Notes: a model not told the origin generated them from the sequence alone. A DNA stretch of 39,966 bases from Nostocales cyanobacterium HT-58-2 (GCA_002163975.1 CP019636.1:7806942-7846907); one strand, 5' to 3'. Positions 24,241 through 32,768 are shown, counted from the first letter of the stretch. Numbers and translations: made by a program.

Positions 24241-25698
24241 ATGACCCTATCCGTTTACAATACCCTCACTCGTCGTCAGGAACCCTTTGAAACTGTAGAA
24301 CCAGGAAAAGTTAAGATGTATTACTGCGGCGTAACAGTGTACGACTATTGCCATTTGGGTCACGCCAGAGCTTGTATTGTTTGGGATGTGGTGCGCCGAT
24401 ATCTTCAGTTTCTCGGCTATCAAGTGCGTTTTGTCCAGAATTTTACTGATATTGATGATAAGATCCTCAACCGAGCCCGGCAAGAACATTCTTCAATGGA
24501 AGCGGTAGCAGAGCGCTATATCCAAGCGTATTTTGAAGATATGAGGCGGCTGGGGATCAAAGATGCCGATGAGTATCCTCGCGCAACTCACACAATGAAC
24601 GGAATTGTGCGGCTCATTTATGAGTTAGAAAACAAAGGCTACGCCTACCCGGCTGACGGTGATGTTTACTACGCAGTCCGCCAGTTTCCTGAGTATGGCA
24701 AACTCTCCGGACGCAAATTAGAAGATATGCAAGCGGGAGCCAGCGAACGGGTAAATGTGGACGACCCAGAGTATCAAAAGAAAAAAGACCCGTTTGACTT
24801 TGCATTGTGGAAGGCGGCAAAACCAGGAGAACCTGCTTGGGAATCAGCTTGGGGTCAAGGTCGTCCGGGGTGGCATATTGAATGCTCGGCAATGGTCCGC
24901 GATCGCCTAGGTGAGACAATTGATATTCATGCTGGTGGTGCCGACTTAATTTTTCCCCACCATGAAAATGAAATCGCTCAGTCAGAAGCTGTCACCGGAA
25001 AACCACTGGCACGTTACTGGATGCACAACGGCATGGTAAAAGTAGATGGTGAAAAAATGTCCAAGTCTTTGGGCAACTTTATCACGATTCGAGAATTGCT
25101 GGATCGAGGAGTTGACCCAATGGCGGTCCGGTTGTTTGTCCTTGGAGCACACTATACCAAGCCCATTGATTTTACCGATGAAGCGATCGCCGCAGCAACA
25201 AACGGCTGGCACACAATCAAAGAAGGTTTGCTCTTCGGCTATCAATACGGCGAAAAACTTGGTTGGGAAACGGAGGACAAGGGAAATGGAGAAAAATCAG
25301 GCGCGTCATACATTGAGCGCTTTCAAGAAGCTGTGAATGATGACTTTAATTTTCCTACTGGGTTGGCTGTCGTGTATGAATTAGCTAAAGAACTTCAACG
25401 CGAGAGAAATATTCTGGTGCATGAAGGAAAAACAGAGATACCAACAAAAGAACTACAAAGCAAGTGGTCTACATTAGTCACCTTAGCTCAAGTTTTAGGT
25501 TTAGAAGCCAAGCTAGAAGTGGAAACATCCCATAGTAGCGGTATCAGCGATGCAGAAATTGAGGCATTAATTCAGAAAAGGCAGGATGCGCGTAAAGCTA
25601 AGAATTTTGCTGAAGCTGATCGCATTCGCGACGAATTACAAGCACAAGGCATTACCCTAATTGATAGTCGTGAAGGCACCAGATGGCACCGCTCTTAA
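24241..25698 (+). CDS. cysS: Cysteinyl-tRNA synthetase
   Basis: It charges tRNA-Cys with cysteine (class Ia). The 485-aa protein has the HIGH motif HLGH (38-41), zinc ligands (Cys29 in YYCGVTVYDYCHLGH; later GWHIECSAM and HHENEIAQSE), and KMSKS in DGEKMSKSLGNF. The DALR-type C-terminal helices (ARKAKNFAEADRIRDELQAQ) and ending are complete. ATG 24241 is chosen over TTG 24235, since the family begins M(T)LSVYNTLTR. The stop codon TAA 25696-25698 is also the first three bases of an inverted-repeat element. Confidence 0.97.
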   Translation: MTLSVYNTLTRRQEPFETVEPGKVKMYYCGVTVYDYCHLGHARACIVWDVVRRYLQFLGYQVRFVQNFTDIDDKILNRARQEHSSMEAVAERYIQAYFEDMRRLGIKDADEYPRATHTMNGIVRLIYELENKGYAYPADGDVYYAVRQFPEYGKLSGRKLEDMQAGASERVNVDDPEYQKKKDPFDFALWKAAKPGEPAWESAWGQGRPGWHIECSAMVRDRLGETIDIHAGGADLIFPHHENEIAQSEAVTGKPLARYWMHNGMVKVDGEKMSKSLGNFITIRELLDRGVDPMAVRLFVLGAHYTKPIDFTDEAIAAATNGWHTIKEGLLFGYQYGEKLGWETEDKGNGEKSGASYIERFQEAVNDDFNFPTGLAVVYELAKELQRERNILVHEGKTEIPTKELQSKWSTLVTLAQVLGLEAKLEVETSHSSGISDAEIEALIQKRQDARKAKNFAEADRIRDELQAQGITLIDSREGTRWHRS

Positions 25699-25729
25699 CA
25701 ATTCAAAATTCAAAATTCAAAGTTCAAAA
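25696..25729 (+). repeat. Left terminal inverted repeat
   Basis: The repeat begins TAACAATTCAAAATTCAAAA and continues with the ATTCAAA heptamer, ending in GTTCAAAA. It is the exact reverse complement of 26119-26152. The first three bases are the cysS stop. Confidence 0.9.
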
Positions 25730-25747
25730 TTAATAACAAAATCCAAA

Positions 25748-26050
25748 ATGACGAGTCACTATAAAGCAATTACTGATAGAACGTTTGAGTTTGCTATCCG
25801 CATTGTTAAGCTTTGCCAGGTACTAAATGAAAGTCCGGGAGTGGCACAAACTCTTTCTAAACAGTTGATTAAGCCTGGAACGTCTACAGGGGCAAATGTT
25901 GAAGAATCCCAATCAGCGCAGAGTACAGCCGATTTTGTTAACAAGCTAGAAATTGCTTTAAAAGAGGCGAAGGAAACGAGATATTGGCTAAGACTTTTAA
26001 TTGCTACTGAATTGGTACCAGAAGGTCGTTTAGTATCTGTTTTAGGATAA
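25748..26050 (+). pseudogene. Four-helix-bundle protein (S23/IVS family), probably truncated
   Basis: The 100-aa product (KAITDRTFEFAIRIVKLCQV, LIKPGTSTGANVEESQSAQS, FVNKLEIALKEAKETRYWLR, IATELVPEGRLVS) is a clear member of the family found in 23S rRNA intervening sequences and as free copies. ATG 25748 is chosen; the frame is open further 5' only through cysS and repeat sequence. Members usually run to about 115-125 residues. Here TAA 26048-26050 ends the frame, but the same frame continues through a second stop with plausible helix codons (INNSSR-stop-LLLSSLKPNKIIKSN), so helix 4 seems lost by nonsense mutations. RNA or DNA binding is not established. Confidence 0.7.
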
Positions 26051-26118
26051 ATTAACAACTCATCAAGATAATTGCTGCTATCGTCGTTAAAACCAAACAA
26101 AATCATCAAAAGTAATTT

Positions 26119-26152
26119 TTTTGAACTTTGAATTTTGAATTTTGAATTGTTA
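26119..26152 (-). repeat. Right terminal inverted repeat
   Basis: It is the exact reverse complement of the left repeat (25696-25729), and its last base is the A of the tldD start codon. It therefore occupies the place of a normal ribosome binding site for tldD. Confidence 0.9.
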
Positions 26153-27594
26153 TGTGGTCTGAACTCACAAAAGCGATCGCTCAAATAAATATACCTGCTG
26201 ATTGGCTTGGTATTAGAGTTGTCAAGGAAACTTCATCTAACAGTCATGTCCGTGACGGCATACCTCAAAGTAACGGTAAGTTGTCTACGACAGGAGCTAT
26301 GTTGGAAGTCATGGTCAACGGTTGTATAGGTTATGCAGCGACTAACTCGCTGCAAATACAAGACTTACAAGCCGCTGCTGAAAAAGCGTATAAACAGGCA
26401 CTTGCAGCTAGCGAGTGGTGGATACATCCGTTTAAAGCCCAAAGTGAGCGTCCTAAAGTTGTAGGTCAATATATCTCACCGTTTCTTAAACCCTTTGATA
26501 CCTTAAGTTCAGGGGAAATTAACGATTTACTTGTTCGTGTCTGCCATACACTCAGAGTTGCTGACCAGATTGTACAAACGACAGCTAGTGCCAGCATAAG
26601 CGAAAGAGAAACTTGGTTTGTTAGCAGTAACGGCTCTGAAGTGTATCAAAAATTCATGTTTTTTGGCACTCATTACGGAGCTACAGCACAAGATGGGGCA
26701 GTCGTCCAGCAACGTACCAATAATGGCTGGCAAGCAAACTGTTACCAAGGCGGACTAGAACTTTTCCAACAAGAAGACTTGTGGCTTCGGGTACAGGAAA
26801 TTGGCGAACAAGCAGTAGAGTTGTTGACAGCGGAAGAATGCCCAACCACCCGCACTAATTTAGTGTTAGCCCCAGACCAGATGATGCTGCAAATCCACGA
26901 AAGTGTTGGGCATCCTGTAGAAATTGACCGAATTTTGGGAGATGAACGCAATTATGCCGGAGGTAGCTTTGTTAACAAGAGCGATTTCGGCAATTTAGTG
27001 TATGGTTCTCCTTTGATGAACATTACCTTTGATCCCACCGTACTTGGTGAATATGCTAGCTATGGCTTTGATGATACAGGTGCTGTGGCAACACGAGAGT
27101 ATTTGATTAAAGAAGGTGTTCTCCATCGGGGTTTAGGCAGTCTGGAAAGCCAAGCAAGAGCAGGTGTACCGGGGGTTGCTTGTGCCCGTGCTAGCTCTTG
27201 GAATCGACCAGCGATCGACCGCATGGCAAACTTGAATTTGGAGCCAGGCGAAGGCTCTTTTGAGGAAATCATCGCTGGTGTAGAACACGGTGTTTACATG
27301 GAGTCCAATCGCTCCTGGTCGATTGACGATCGCCGCTATAAATTTCAATTTGGTTGCGAGTACGCTAAATTGATTGAAAACGGCAAACTCACAAAAACCC
27401 TCCGCAATCCCAACTATAGAGCTACGACTCCAGAGTTTTGGCACAGCTTAGCAAAAGTGGGTAATTCCTCGACTTGGAAAATGTACGGCACTCCTTACTG
27501 TGGAAAAGGAGAACCAAATCAAGCGATTTGGGTAGGACATGGTTCACCTGTTTGTGTATTTGCTAATGTCGAAGTCTTTGGTGGCGGCGCTTGA
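26152..27594 (+). CDS. tldD: TldD/PmbA family metallopeptidase, TldD subunit
   Basis: TldD with TldE forms a zinc peptidase that processes peptides such as microcin or ribosomal-peptide precursors. The catalytic motif HExxxH is present as HESVGH (249-254), which marks the active subunit. Other typical segments are GYAATNSLQ, FDPTVLGEYASYGFDDTG and RRYKFQFGCEYAKLIENG. It is 480 aa, the normal length. ATG 26152 is the family-like start (MWSELTKAI), but the sequence before it is a heptamer repeat, so there is no Shine-Dalgarno. The partner gene follows after 210 nt. Confidence 0.93.
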   Translation: MWSELTKAIAQINIPADWLGIRVVKETSSNSHVRDGIPQSNGKLSTTGAMLEVMVNGCIGYAATNSLQIQDLQAAAEKAYKQALAASEWWIHPFKAQSERPKVVGQYISPFLKPFDTLSSGEINDLLVRVCHTLRVADQIVQTTASASISERETWFVSSNGSEVYQKFMFFGTHYGATAQDGAVVQQRTNNGWQANCYQGGLELFQQEDLWLRVQEIGEQAVELLTAEECPTTRTNLVLAPDQMMLQIHESVGHPVEIDRILGDERNYAGGSFVNKSDFGNLVYGSPLMNITFDPTVLGEYASYGFDDTGAVATREYLIKEGVLHRGLGSLESQARAGVPGVACARASSWNRPAIDRMANLNLEPGEGSFEEIIAGVEHGVYMESNRSWSIDDRRYKFQFGCEYAKLIENGKLTKTLRNPNYRATTPEFWHSLAKVGNSSTWKMYGTPYCGKGEPNQAIWVGHGSPVCVFANVEVFGGGA

Positions 27595-27790
27595 AGAGGA
27601 GGGGAGAAGAAGCAGGGGAGTGGGGAGCAGGGCGCAGGGGGAAGAAAGTACCAGGAGCAGGGGAGAGGGAGTTAATGGACGTTAACTCTTGTTCTCCCCC
27701 GCTCCCAAGCGAAGCGGGCTCCCCCTCTCCCAGTTCTGGTGCTCCCATGCTTCTTCCTCCACTCCCCCATCTCTGTCATCTTTCCCATCT
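27595..27790. repeat. GC-rich imperfect inverted repeat between tldD and tldE
   Basis: A G-rich arm (GAGGAGGGGAGAAGAAGCAG, about 27596-27665) faces a C-rich arm (27692-27770) around a GAGTTAA (27669-27675) / TTAACTC (27682-27688) core, so it can fold into a long hairpin. It does not resemble coding sequence despite open frames on both strands. A related copy lies at 32635-32760. Confidence 0.75.
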
Positions 27791-27804
27791 GCCTTCAATC
27801 TACA

Positions 27805-29157
27805 ATGCCCATGAAACACGAAGAACTATCTGCCTTAGAAGTCAGCTTTAACCAACTGGTTGACACTCTGTTGAATAAGAAAGAAGAAAGTGAACAATTT
27901 ACTGTGAAACTTAACAGTGAGCGCAGTCAATTTACTCGTTTTAATCATGCCAAGGTGCGACAAACAGGTTATGTTGCTGATGGTTGGGTAGAACTGACTT
28001 TGATGCAAAATCAGCGCAGTAGTTTTCGGCAGTTTCCCTTTACCGGAGATGGGGAAGTTGATTGGCAGTTGGCATACAAAGCTTTGCAAGAACTCCGTGA
28101 AGAACTTCCTCAATTACCTGTTGATCCATACTTGGTATTACCATCAGGAACACATACCAGTCGAGAAGTTCATTTTGGGAATTTATTGGCTGATGAAATG
28201 GTCGTGCCAACAGTACTGGAACAAGTTGCAGAATTAGATTTTGCAGGTATATACGCTGGGGGAGTTGTCATTAAAGCTTATGCCGATTCCAGTGGCCAAA
28301 AGCACTGGTTTAGTACTGATACTTTTACATTGGATTATTCTATATTCACGACAGAAGGACAAGCTGTGAAAGGCACTTTCGCTGGTAGCGATTGGCATCA
28401 TGAGGCTTATGCAGCAAAAATTAGCGATGCGAAAATACAACTAAAATTGCTTTCTCGTCCTGTAAAAGAATTGCCACGAGGTCAGTACAAAACTTACTTT
28501 GCACCTGCAGCAGTTGCTGATTTATTAGCTATGCTTTCTTGGGGAGGTGTGAGTGAAGCGGATTTACAACAAGGAGGCAGTGCTTTAGCATTACTGTGGC
28601 GCAAAGAAAAGCAGTTGTCTGTGGCATTTCATGTCAAAGAAAACTTTCAACGGGGATTAGTACCGCGATTCAATGAATGGGGAGAAATGGCAGCACCAGA
28701 ATTACCTATTATTGAACAAGGAGTGTTAGTCAATACTTTGATTAATTCTCGCACTGCTAAGGAATATCAAAAAACGAGTAACGGCGCAAATAGTTATGAG
28801 GCTTTACGGACACCAGAAGTGAGTCCGGGAAATTTAAAATTTGAGGATGTTCTTCCTAATTTAAATACGGGTTTATATGTCTCTAATTTACATTACTTGA
28901 ATTGGAGCGATCGCCCCACAGGAAGAATTACAGGTATGACCCGTTATGCCTGTTTTTGGGTGGAAGGTGGCGAAATTACTGCCCCCATCGAAAATTTGCG
29001 GTTTGATGAAAGTCTTTATCGTTTTTGGGGAGAAAATCTCGTAGATTTGACCGATTTTCAAGAATTCGTACCTGAAGTCGGAACCTACGATAGTCGCCAG
29101 CTTGGAGGTAGTATGGTTCCCGGTATGTTAGTGAATAATTTTACTTATACTCTCTAA
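27805..29157 (+). CDS. pmbA: TldD/PmbA family protein, TldE/PmbA subunit
   Basis: This is the second subunit of the TldD/TldE protease (450 aa). It has the fold (SRFTRFNHAK-like SQFTRFNHAKVRQTGYV, LDFAGIYAGGVVIKA, RLVPRFNEWGEM-like, NANSYEALRTPEV-like NGANSYEALRTPEVSPGN) but no HExxxH motif, as expected for the non-catalytic partner. The frame is open up to 27739, but that part is repeat sequence. ATG 27805 or 27811 (MPMKHEELSALEV) is more natural. It pairs with tldD upstream and may have its own promoter after the repeat. Confidence 0.93.
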   Translation: MPMKHEELSALEVSFNQLVDTLLNKKEESEQFTVKLNSERSQFTRFNHAKVRQTGYVADGWVELTLMQNQRSSFRQFPFTGDGEVDWQLAYKALQELREELPQLPVDPYLVLPSGTHTSREVHFGNLLADEMVVPTVLEQVAELDFAGIYAGGVVIKAYADSSGQKHWFSTDTFTLDYSIFTTEGQAVKGTFAGSDWHHEAYAAKISDAKIQLKLLSRPVKELPRGQYKTYFAPAAVADLLAMLSWGGVSEADLQQGGSALALLWRKEKQLSVAFHVKENFQRGLVPRFNEWGEMAAPELPIIEQGVLVNTLINSRTAKEYQKTSNGANSYEALRTPEVSPGNLKFEDVLPNLNTGLYVSNLHYLNWSDRPTGRITGMTRYACFWVEGGEITAPIENLRFDESLYRFWGENLVDLTDFQEFVPEVGTYDSRQLGGSMVPGMLVNNFTYTL

Positions 29158-29179
29158 AGAGACTGCGCAAAAACTTCTT

Positions 29180-29250
29180 TTCGTTAGCCAACGCAAAGCG
29201 TAGCATCAGAGGCGATAATTCAAAGGGTTTAAGCTCGCTTATCGCCCAAT
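29180..29250. repeat. Short intergenic palindrome
   Basis: GGCGATAA (29211-29218) and TTATCGCC (29239-29246) form a perfect 8-bp stem with a 20-nt loop, preceded by GTTAGCCAACGCAAAGCGTA, a repeat-like motif. It lies between convergent tldE and dhaL and has no T run. Confidence 0.55.
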
Positions 29251-29261
29251 CGCCTTGCGCT

Positions 29262-29900
29262 TCATCCAAGAGAACTTTCCAACACTGTCAACAAACTCTT
29301 CAACATTAAATAAGACGAAGTAGCCCCTGGATCTTGATGTCCGATGCTGCGTTCTCCTAAGTAGCTCGCCCGTCCTTTTTTAGCAACCAAGGGCGTAGTG
29401 TCTTTCATCCCTTGTTCTGCTGCGGTTACAGCCTGTTGCATTGCTTCCAATATATTGTTACCCTCACTTAAAGCTTGTTGAAAAGCGCTCACTGCGGGAG
29501 AGAGAACATCGACCATCGTTTTATCACCCAATTGTGCTTTGCCACGCTGAAGAACACCATTTAATCCTGCTTTGAGCATCTGGTGCACATCATTGTCACT
29601 CAGTTCTTGCTGACCAGCCACAACTGTGCTTGCTTGTAGAAATAAAGTGCCATAAAGAGGACCACTAGCACCACCGACAGAGGAAATCAAAGTCATACTG
29701 ACTGTTTTCAAAATGCTACCAATGTCTTTATCTGCAACAGTTGGTAACTGAAGAATTACCTTTTTAAAGCCGCGATCCATATTCATGCCATGGTCAGCAT
29801 CACCGATCGCCGCATCTAATTCTGTCAAATAGTCTTTATTCTGCTCTATCTGGGCTGCAAATGTTTGCAACCATTGCAAAATCTGCTCTTTTGTCAGCAT
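29262..29900 (-). CDS. dhaL: Dihydroxyacetone kinase subunit DhaL
   Basis: DhaL is the ADP-binding subunit of the PTS-type dihydroxyacetone kinase. It is 212 aa. The metal-ADP aspartates are Asp29, Asp34 and Asp36 in LDAAIGDADHGMNMDRG. GGASGPLYGT, GDKTMVDVLSP and the C-terminal GRASYLGERSIGHQDPGA signature are present. It lies 3 nt after dhaK on the same strand. PTS-type enzymes need DhaM for phosphoryl transfer, and no DhaM lies beside it, so it may depend on ATP or on another locus. Confidence 0.95.
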   Translation of the reverse strand: MLTKEQILQWLQTFAAQIEQNKDYLTELDAAIGDADHGMNMDRGFKKVILQLPTVADKDIGSILKTVSMTLISSVGGASGPLYGTLFLQASTVVAGQQELSDNDVHQMLKAGLNGVLQRGKAQLGDKTMVDVLSPAVSAFQQALSEGNNILEAMQQAVTAAEQGMKDTTPLVAKKGRASYLGERSIGHQDPGATSSYLMLKSLLTVLESSLG

Positions 29901-29903
29901 AGA

Positions 29904-30977
29904 TCAAACTCCCCACCGCAGACTTGTTGTCTTTACAGGTGCATCCCATAACTGGATCATCTCATCATCCAACTTTAGCAGCGTTATTGAGCAACCTTGC
30001 ATATCCAAAGAAGTGATGTAAGGACCAATGAGGTTGCGCACAATTTGCAGTCCCTTCTTTTCACAGATTTCTGCTAGTTTGCGGTAAACAATATAAAGTT
30101 CAGAAATAGGAGTACCACCCATACTATTGACGAAAGCCAGTAACTTATCTCCCTGTTCCAAAAGGGGATCAATCAGTTCCACATCTACCCATTCACCTTG
30201 ATTTTCATCCCACTCCCGCATTGTCCGGCTGTAGGGTGAATCTTCAATCATTGATAGCGCTAGCATCTCAGTCATCTCGTCTGCTGATTTGACACTCAAG
30301 CGTTGTCGTCCTGGTTCACCGTGAATACCTATGCCTATTTCCATTTCATCATGCCCCAGTTCAAAGGTTGGCGTTCCTTTGGCGGGTACTGTACAGGAAG
30401 TCAGTGCGATCCCCATACTCCGCCCATTGAGGTTTACTCGTCGGCACAAATCTGCTAACCGCTGTAAATCATACCCTTGCTGTGCTGCTGCACCACAGAT
30501 TTTTTCTGCGAGTACCGTTGTTCCCACACCCCGGCGTCCCTGTGTATACAAACTGTCTTTCACCGCGACATCGTCATCAATCAAGATACTTAACACTCGG
30601 ATGCCGTCAGTACGAGCTAATTCCGTTGCCATCTCAAAGTTCATGATATCGCCGCTGTAGTTTTTGACGATGTAAAGGATACCAGCCCCACCATCGACTT
30701 TTTTGGCGGCTTCTAGCATTTGGTCAGGGGTAGGAGACGTGAAAACCTCTCCCGGACAAGCAGCATCTAGCATTCCCATTCCCACAAAGCCTGTATGCAT
30801 TGGTTCATGACCGCTACCCCCACCTGAAATAATTGCGACTTTCCCGTTTACAGGTGCATCGGCCCGATAGACAAAAGTTGGGTCATAGTGGACTTTTACT
30901 AGATCAGGATGAGCTGCTGCTAAACCTTCTAGACTTTCACGTACAAAGTCATCAGGTTTATTAATAAACTTTTTCAT
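29904..30977 (-). CDS. dhaK: Dihydroxyacetone kinase subunit DhaK
   Basis: DhaK binds dihydroxyacetone covalently and presents it to DhaL. It is 357 aa. The hemiaminal His is His219 in GIGIHGEPG, and the binding loop GGGSGHEP is at 52-59. YSGDIMNF, NGRSMGIALTSCTVPA and SMGGTPISELYIVYRK are typical. ATG 30977 gives the usual N terminus (MKKFINKPDDFVRESLEGL). It is the first gene of a dhaK-dhaL operon. Confidence 0.96.
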   Translation of the reverse strand: MKKFINKPDDFVRESLEGLAAAHPDLVKVHYDPTFVYRADAPVNGKVAIISGGGSGHEPMHTGFVGMGMLDAACPGEVFTSPTPDQMLEAAKKVDGGAGILYIVKNYSGDIMNFEMATELARTDGIRVLSILIDDDVAVKDSLYTQGRRGVGTTVLAEKICGAAAQQGYDLQRLADLCRRVNLNGRSMGIALTSCTVPAKGTPTFELGHDEMEIGIGIHGEPGRQRLSVKSADEMTEMLALSMIEDSPYSRTMREWDENQGEWVDVELIDPLLEQGDKLLAFVNSMGGTPISELYIVYRKLAEICEKKGLQIVRNLIGPYITSLDMQGCSITLLKLDDEMIQLWDAPVKTTSLRWGV

Positions 30978-31756
30978 GGTCTGGTTGCTTTTAATTTAGA
31001 GGTTGCTAAGACCAAGAATAAAGCACTCTTGCTCTTTTGTTGTTTCTGAGAGCTTTGTAAACTTAGGTAAAAGTTGAAGATTATTGTTAATAAATGTTGC
31101 TAGTCGTTGATCCCTTTGCTAGCGTATGCAAAGAAAGTTAGTTCTGGTAGACACGCGGATCTAAAAGAGGTATCATTTATGCTCTACGTCAATCAAAGCT
31201 TTTCACTGATTCACTGATGCCAGAATTGTTTGAGAAATATTTCTCCAACTGCTTTATAGCAATTTTCCGGCAAAACAGTTGAGAAATCTTCTTGATTGCT
31301 CGCTAACTCAAATTTGATTTATGTCTGGCTCATAGATACCCAAAGTTTTTCTAAAACAATGCGGTCAAGGCAGAAGCATAGGAGCAGGGGGACGAATACA
31401 AGCTTTGGGACACAGTGGTGTGATGCTTTGAATACATTCATCTCGAACAATGTCATAAAAAGTCAAGGTTGTAGCTTGGCAGTCAATTTCAAGACAAAAT
31501 AATTTCCGATGTTTGTCTTGAAAAATTTCTGAGTTCTTAACCATTGCAGCCTAAATTTAAACAGACAGCTTCCTTCAAGCTGCTTGTCATTTGAAGTGCA
31601 TTTGTGTGGTGGTAAATCCTGAAAAGTTTCTTACTGCCAACGGTTTGGTTCAATTAATACCCCACTCACGAGTCTCTTTCGTCTCACTCCGTGTCGAGGA
31701 TGCAATCGGCATTTGTGTGCTAGGACGGTGAGACCTCAACTCTGGAGGTTTTAGTT
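30978..31756. other. Long intergenic region, no supported gene
   Basis: About 780 bp lie between divergent dhaK and the SDR gene. I find no convincing coding sequence. The 31296-31502 frame encodes a non-family-like peptide. An inverted repeat TTTCAAGACA (31487-31496) / TGTCTTGAAA (31514-31523) forms a 10-bp stem. GCATTTGTGTG occurs twice (about 31598 and 31710). The final 15 bp hold the GGAGG of the SDR gene. Promoters could not be placed. Confidence 0.5.
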
Positions 31757-32581
31757 ATGGATATTCAAGGAAAGACAGCTCTTGTTACCGGAGCCTCACG
31801 TGGTATTGGGCGAGCGATCGCCATCGAATTAGCAAAGCAAGGAGTAAAACGTCTGTTATTGGTAGCACGAGATACTGCTCGCTTAGCCGAAGTTGCCACT
31901 GAAATACAGATGCTTGGTGTAGAAGCGCTCACCCTGCCTTTAGATCTGTCTGAAGTGGTAGAAGTGAATATTGCGATCGCCCAAGCTTGGCGAGATTACG
32001 GACCAATTGATTTGCTTGTTAATTGCGCTGGAGTTGCACACCAAGTGCCTTTTTTAAAGTCTCGACTGCCAAATGTGCAAGCAGAGATAGGTGTGAATTT
32101 AATCGGAATGTATGCCATGACTCGTCTGGTTGCCCGACGCATGGTTGCACAAGGCTCAGGGACAATTGTTAACGTTTCTAGCTTGATGGGCAAGGTGGCA
32201 GCACCAACAATGGCAACCTATTGCGCCACAAAGTTTGCAATTGTAGGGTTTACCCAAGCCTTACGCTGCGAGTTAGCTGCACACAATATCCGGGTCATAG
32301 CTTTGCTGCCATCCCTAACTGAGACTGATATGGTGCGGGATTTACAATGGTTTCGCTGGGTATTACCCACGACTCCCCAGAAAGTTGCTCAAGCACTTGT
32401 GACCGGACTACAAAGGGATTCACCTGAAATCTTGATAGGATGGCAAAGTCATTTAGCCGTGTGGTGCAACCGGATTGCTCCTTGGCTGTTGGAAAAGATT
32501 TTACTGATGGCGGCTCCAGTGTCCAATAACAGACTACTGCGCTACTACAGACTCACAGACGCCAGAGCCATCTCACGATGA
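31757..32581 (+). CDS. Short-chain dehydrogenase/reductase
   Basis: This is a classical SDR oxidoreductase (274 aa) with NAD(P) binding TGASRGIG near the N terminus, NCAG (VNCAGVAHQ), the catalytic Ser (VNVSSLMGK) and the YxxxK pair (YCATK). After the catalytic domain the C terminus (QSHLAVWCNRIAPWLLEKIL) is hydrophobic and may touch a membrane. The substrate is not known. GGAGG (31743-31747) lies 9 nt before ATG 31757. It stands alone next to the long spacer and the metal cluster. Confidence 0.92.
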   Translation: MDIQGKTALVTGASRGIGRAIAIELAKQGVKRLLLVARDTARLAEVATEIQMLGVEALTLPLDLSEVVEVNIAIAQAWRDYGPIDLLVNCAGVAHQVPFLKSRLPNVQAEIGVNLIGMYAMTRLVARRMVAQGSGTIVNVSSLMGKVAAPTMATYCATKFAIVGFTQALRCELAAHNIRVIALLPSLTETDMVRDLQWFRWVLPTTPQKVAQALVTGLQRDSPEILIGWQSHLAVWCNRIAPWLLEKILLMAAPVSNNRLLRYYRLTDARAISR

Positions 32582-32634
32582 GTCAGCCGCCACTTTAACA
32601 AAGGGGGAGTCTAACTCAAGACTTCTCACCGAAG

Positions 32635-32762
32635 AGAGCAGGGGAGGCTGGGGAAGAAGAGAAGCAGGGGAAGAGGAAGAGTTAACGGACACTAACTCTT
32701 CTCCCCCTGCTCCCCCTGCACAAGAACTGCTTCTCTACTCTCTTCTCTCCCTGCTTTCTTGT
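32635..32762. repeat. GC-rich imperfect inverted repeat, second copy
   Basis: A G-rich arm (GAGCAGGGGAGGCTGGGGAA...) faces a C-rich arm (CTCCCCCTGCTCCCCCTGCA) around GAGTTAACGGACACTAACTC (32679-32698). The core matches the copy at 27669-27688 in AGTTAA(C/T)GGAC..TAACTCTT. It separates the convergent SDR gene and the HMA2 membrane protein gene. Confidence 0.75.
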
Positions 32763-32768
32763 TTCACC

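Larger units (their letters stand above)
25696..26152. mobile_element. 457-bp element with perfect 34-bp inverted repeats and a four-helix-bundle gene
   Basis: Identical 34-bp terminal inverted repeats (25696-25729 and 26119-26152) built of ATTCAAA heptamers bracket one small gene of the S23/four-helix-bundle type. The left terminus starts at the TAA stop of cysS and the right terminus ends at the A of the tldD ATG. No transposase is present and no target duplication is seen. This looks like a non-autonomous or repeat-mobilised unit. Mobility is inferred from the structure. Confidence 0.65.

Noticed and set aside
27563..27851. Pro/Gly-rich ORFs on both strands between tldD and tldE
   Set aside because: They are encoded by a GC-rich inverted repeat and have no ribosome site or homology-like motifs.
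31296..31502. 68-aa ORF in the dhaK-SDR spacer
   Set aside because: There is no Shine-Dalgarno and no recognisable family. It ends at a hairpin and looks like chance.
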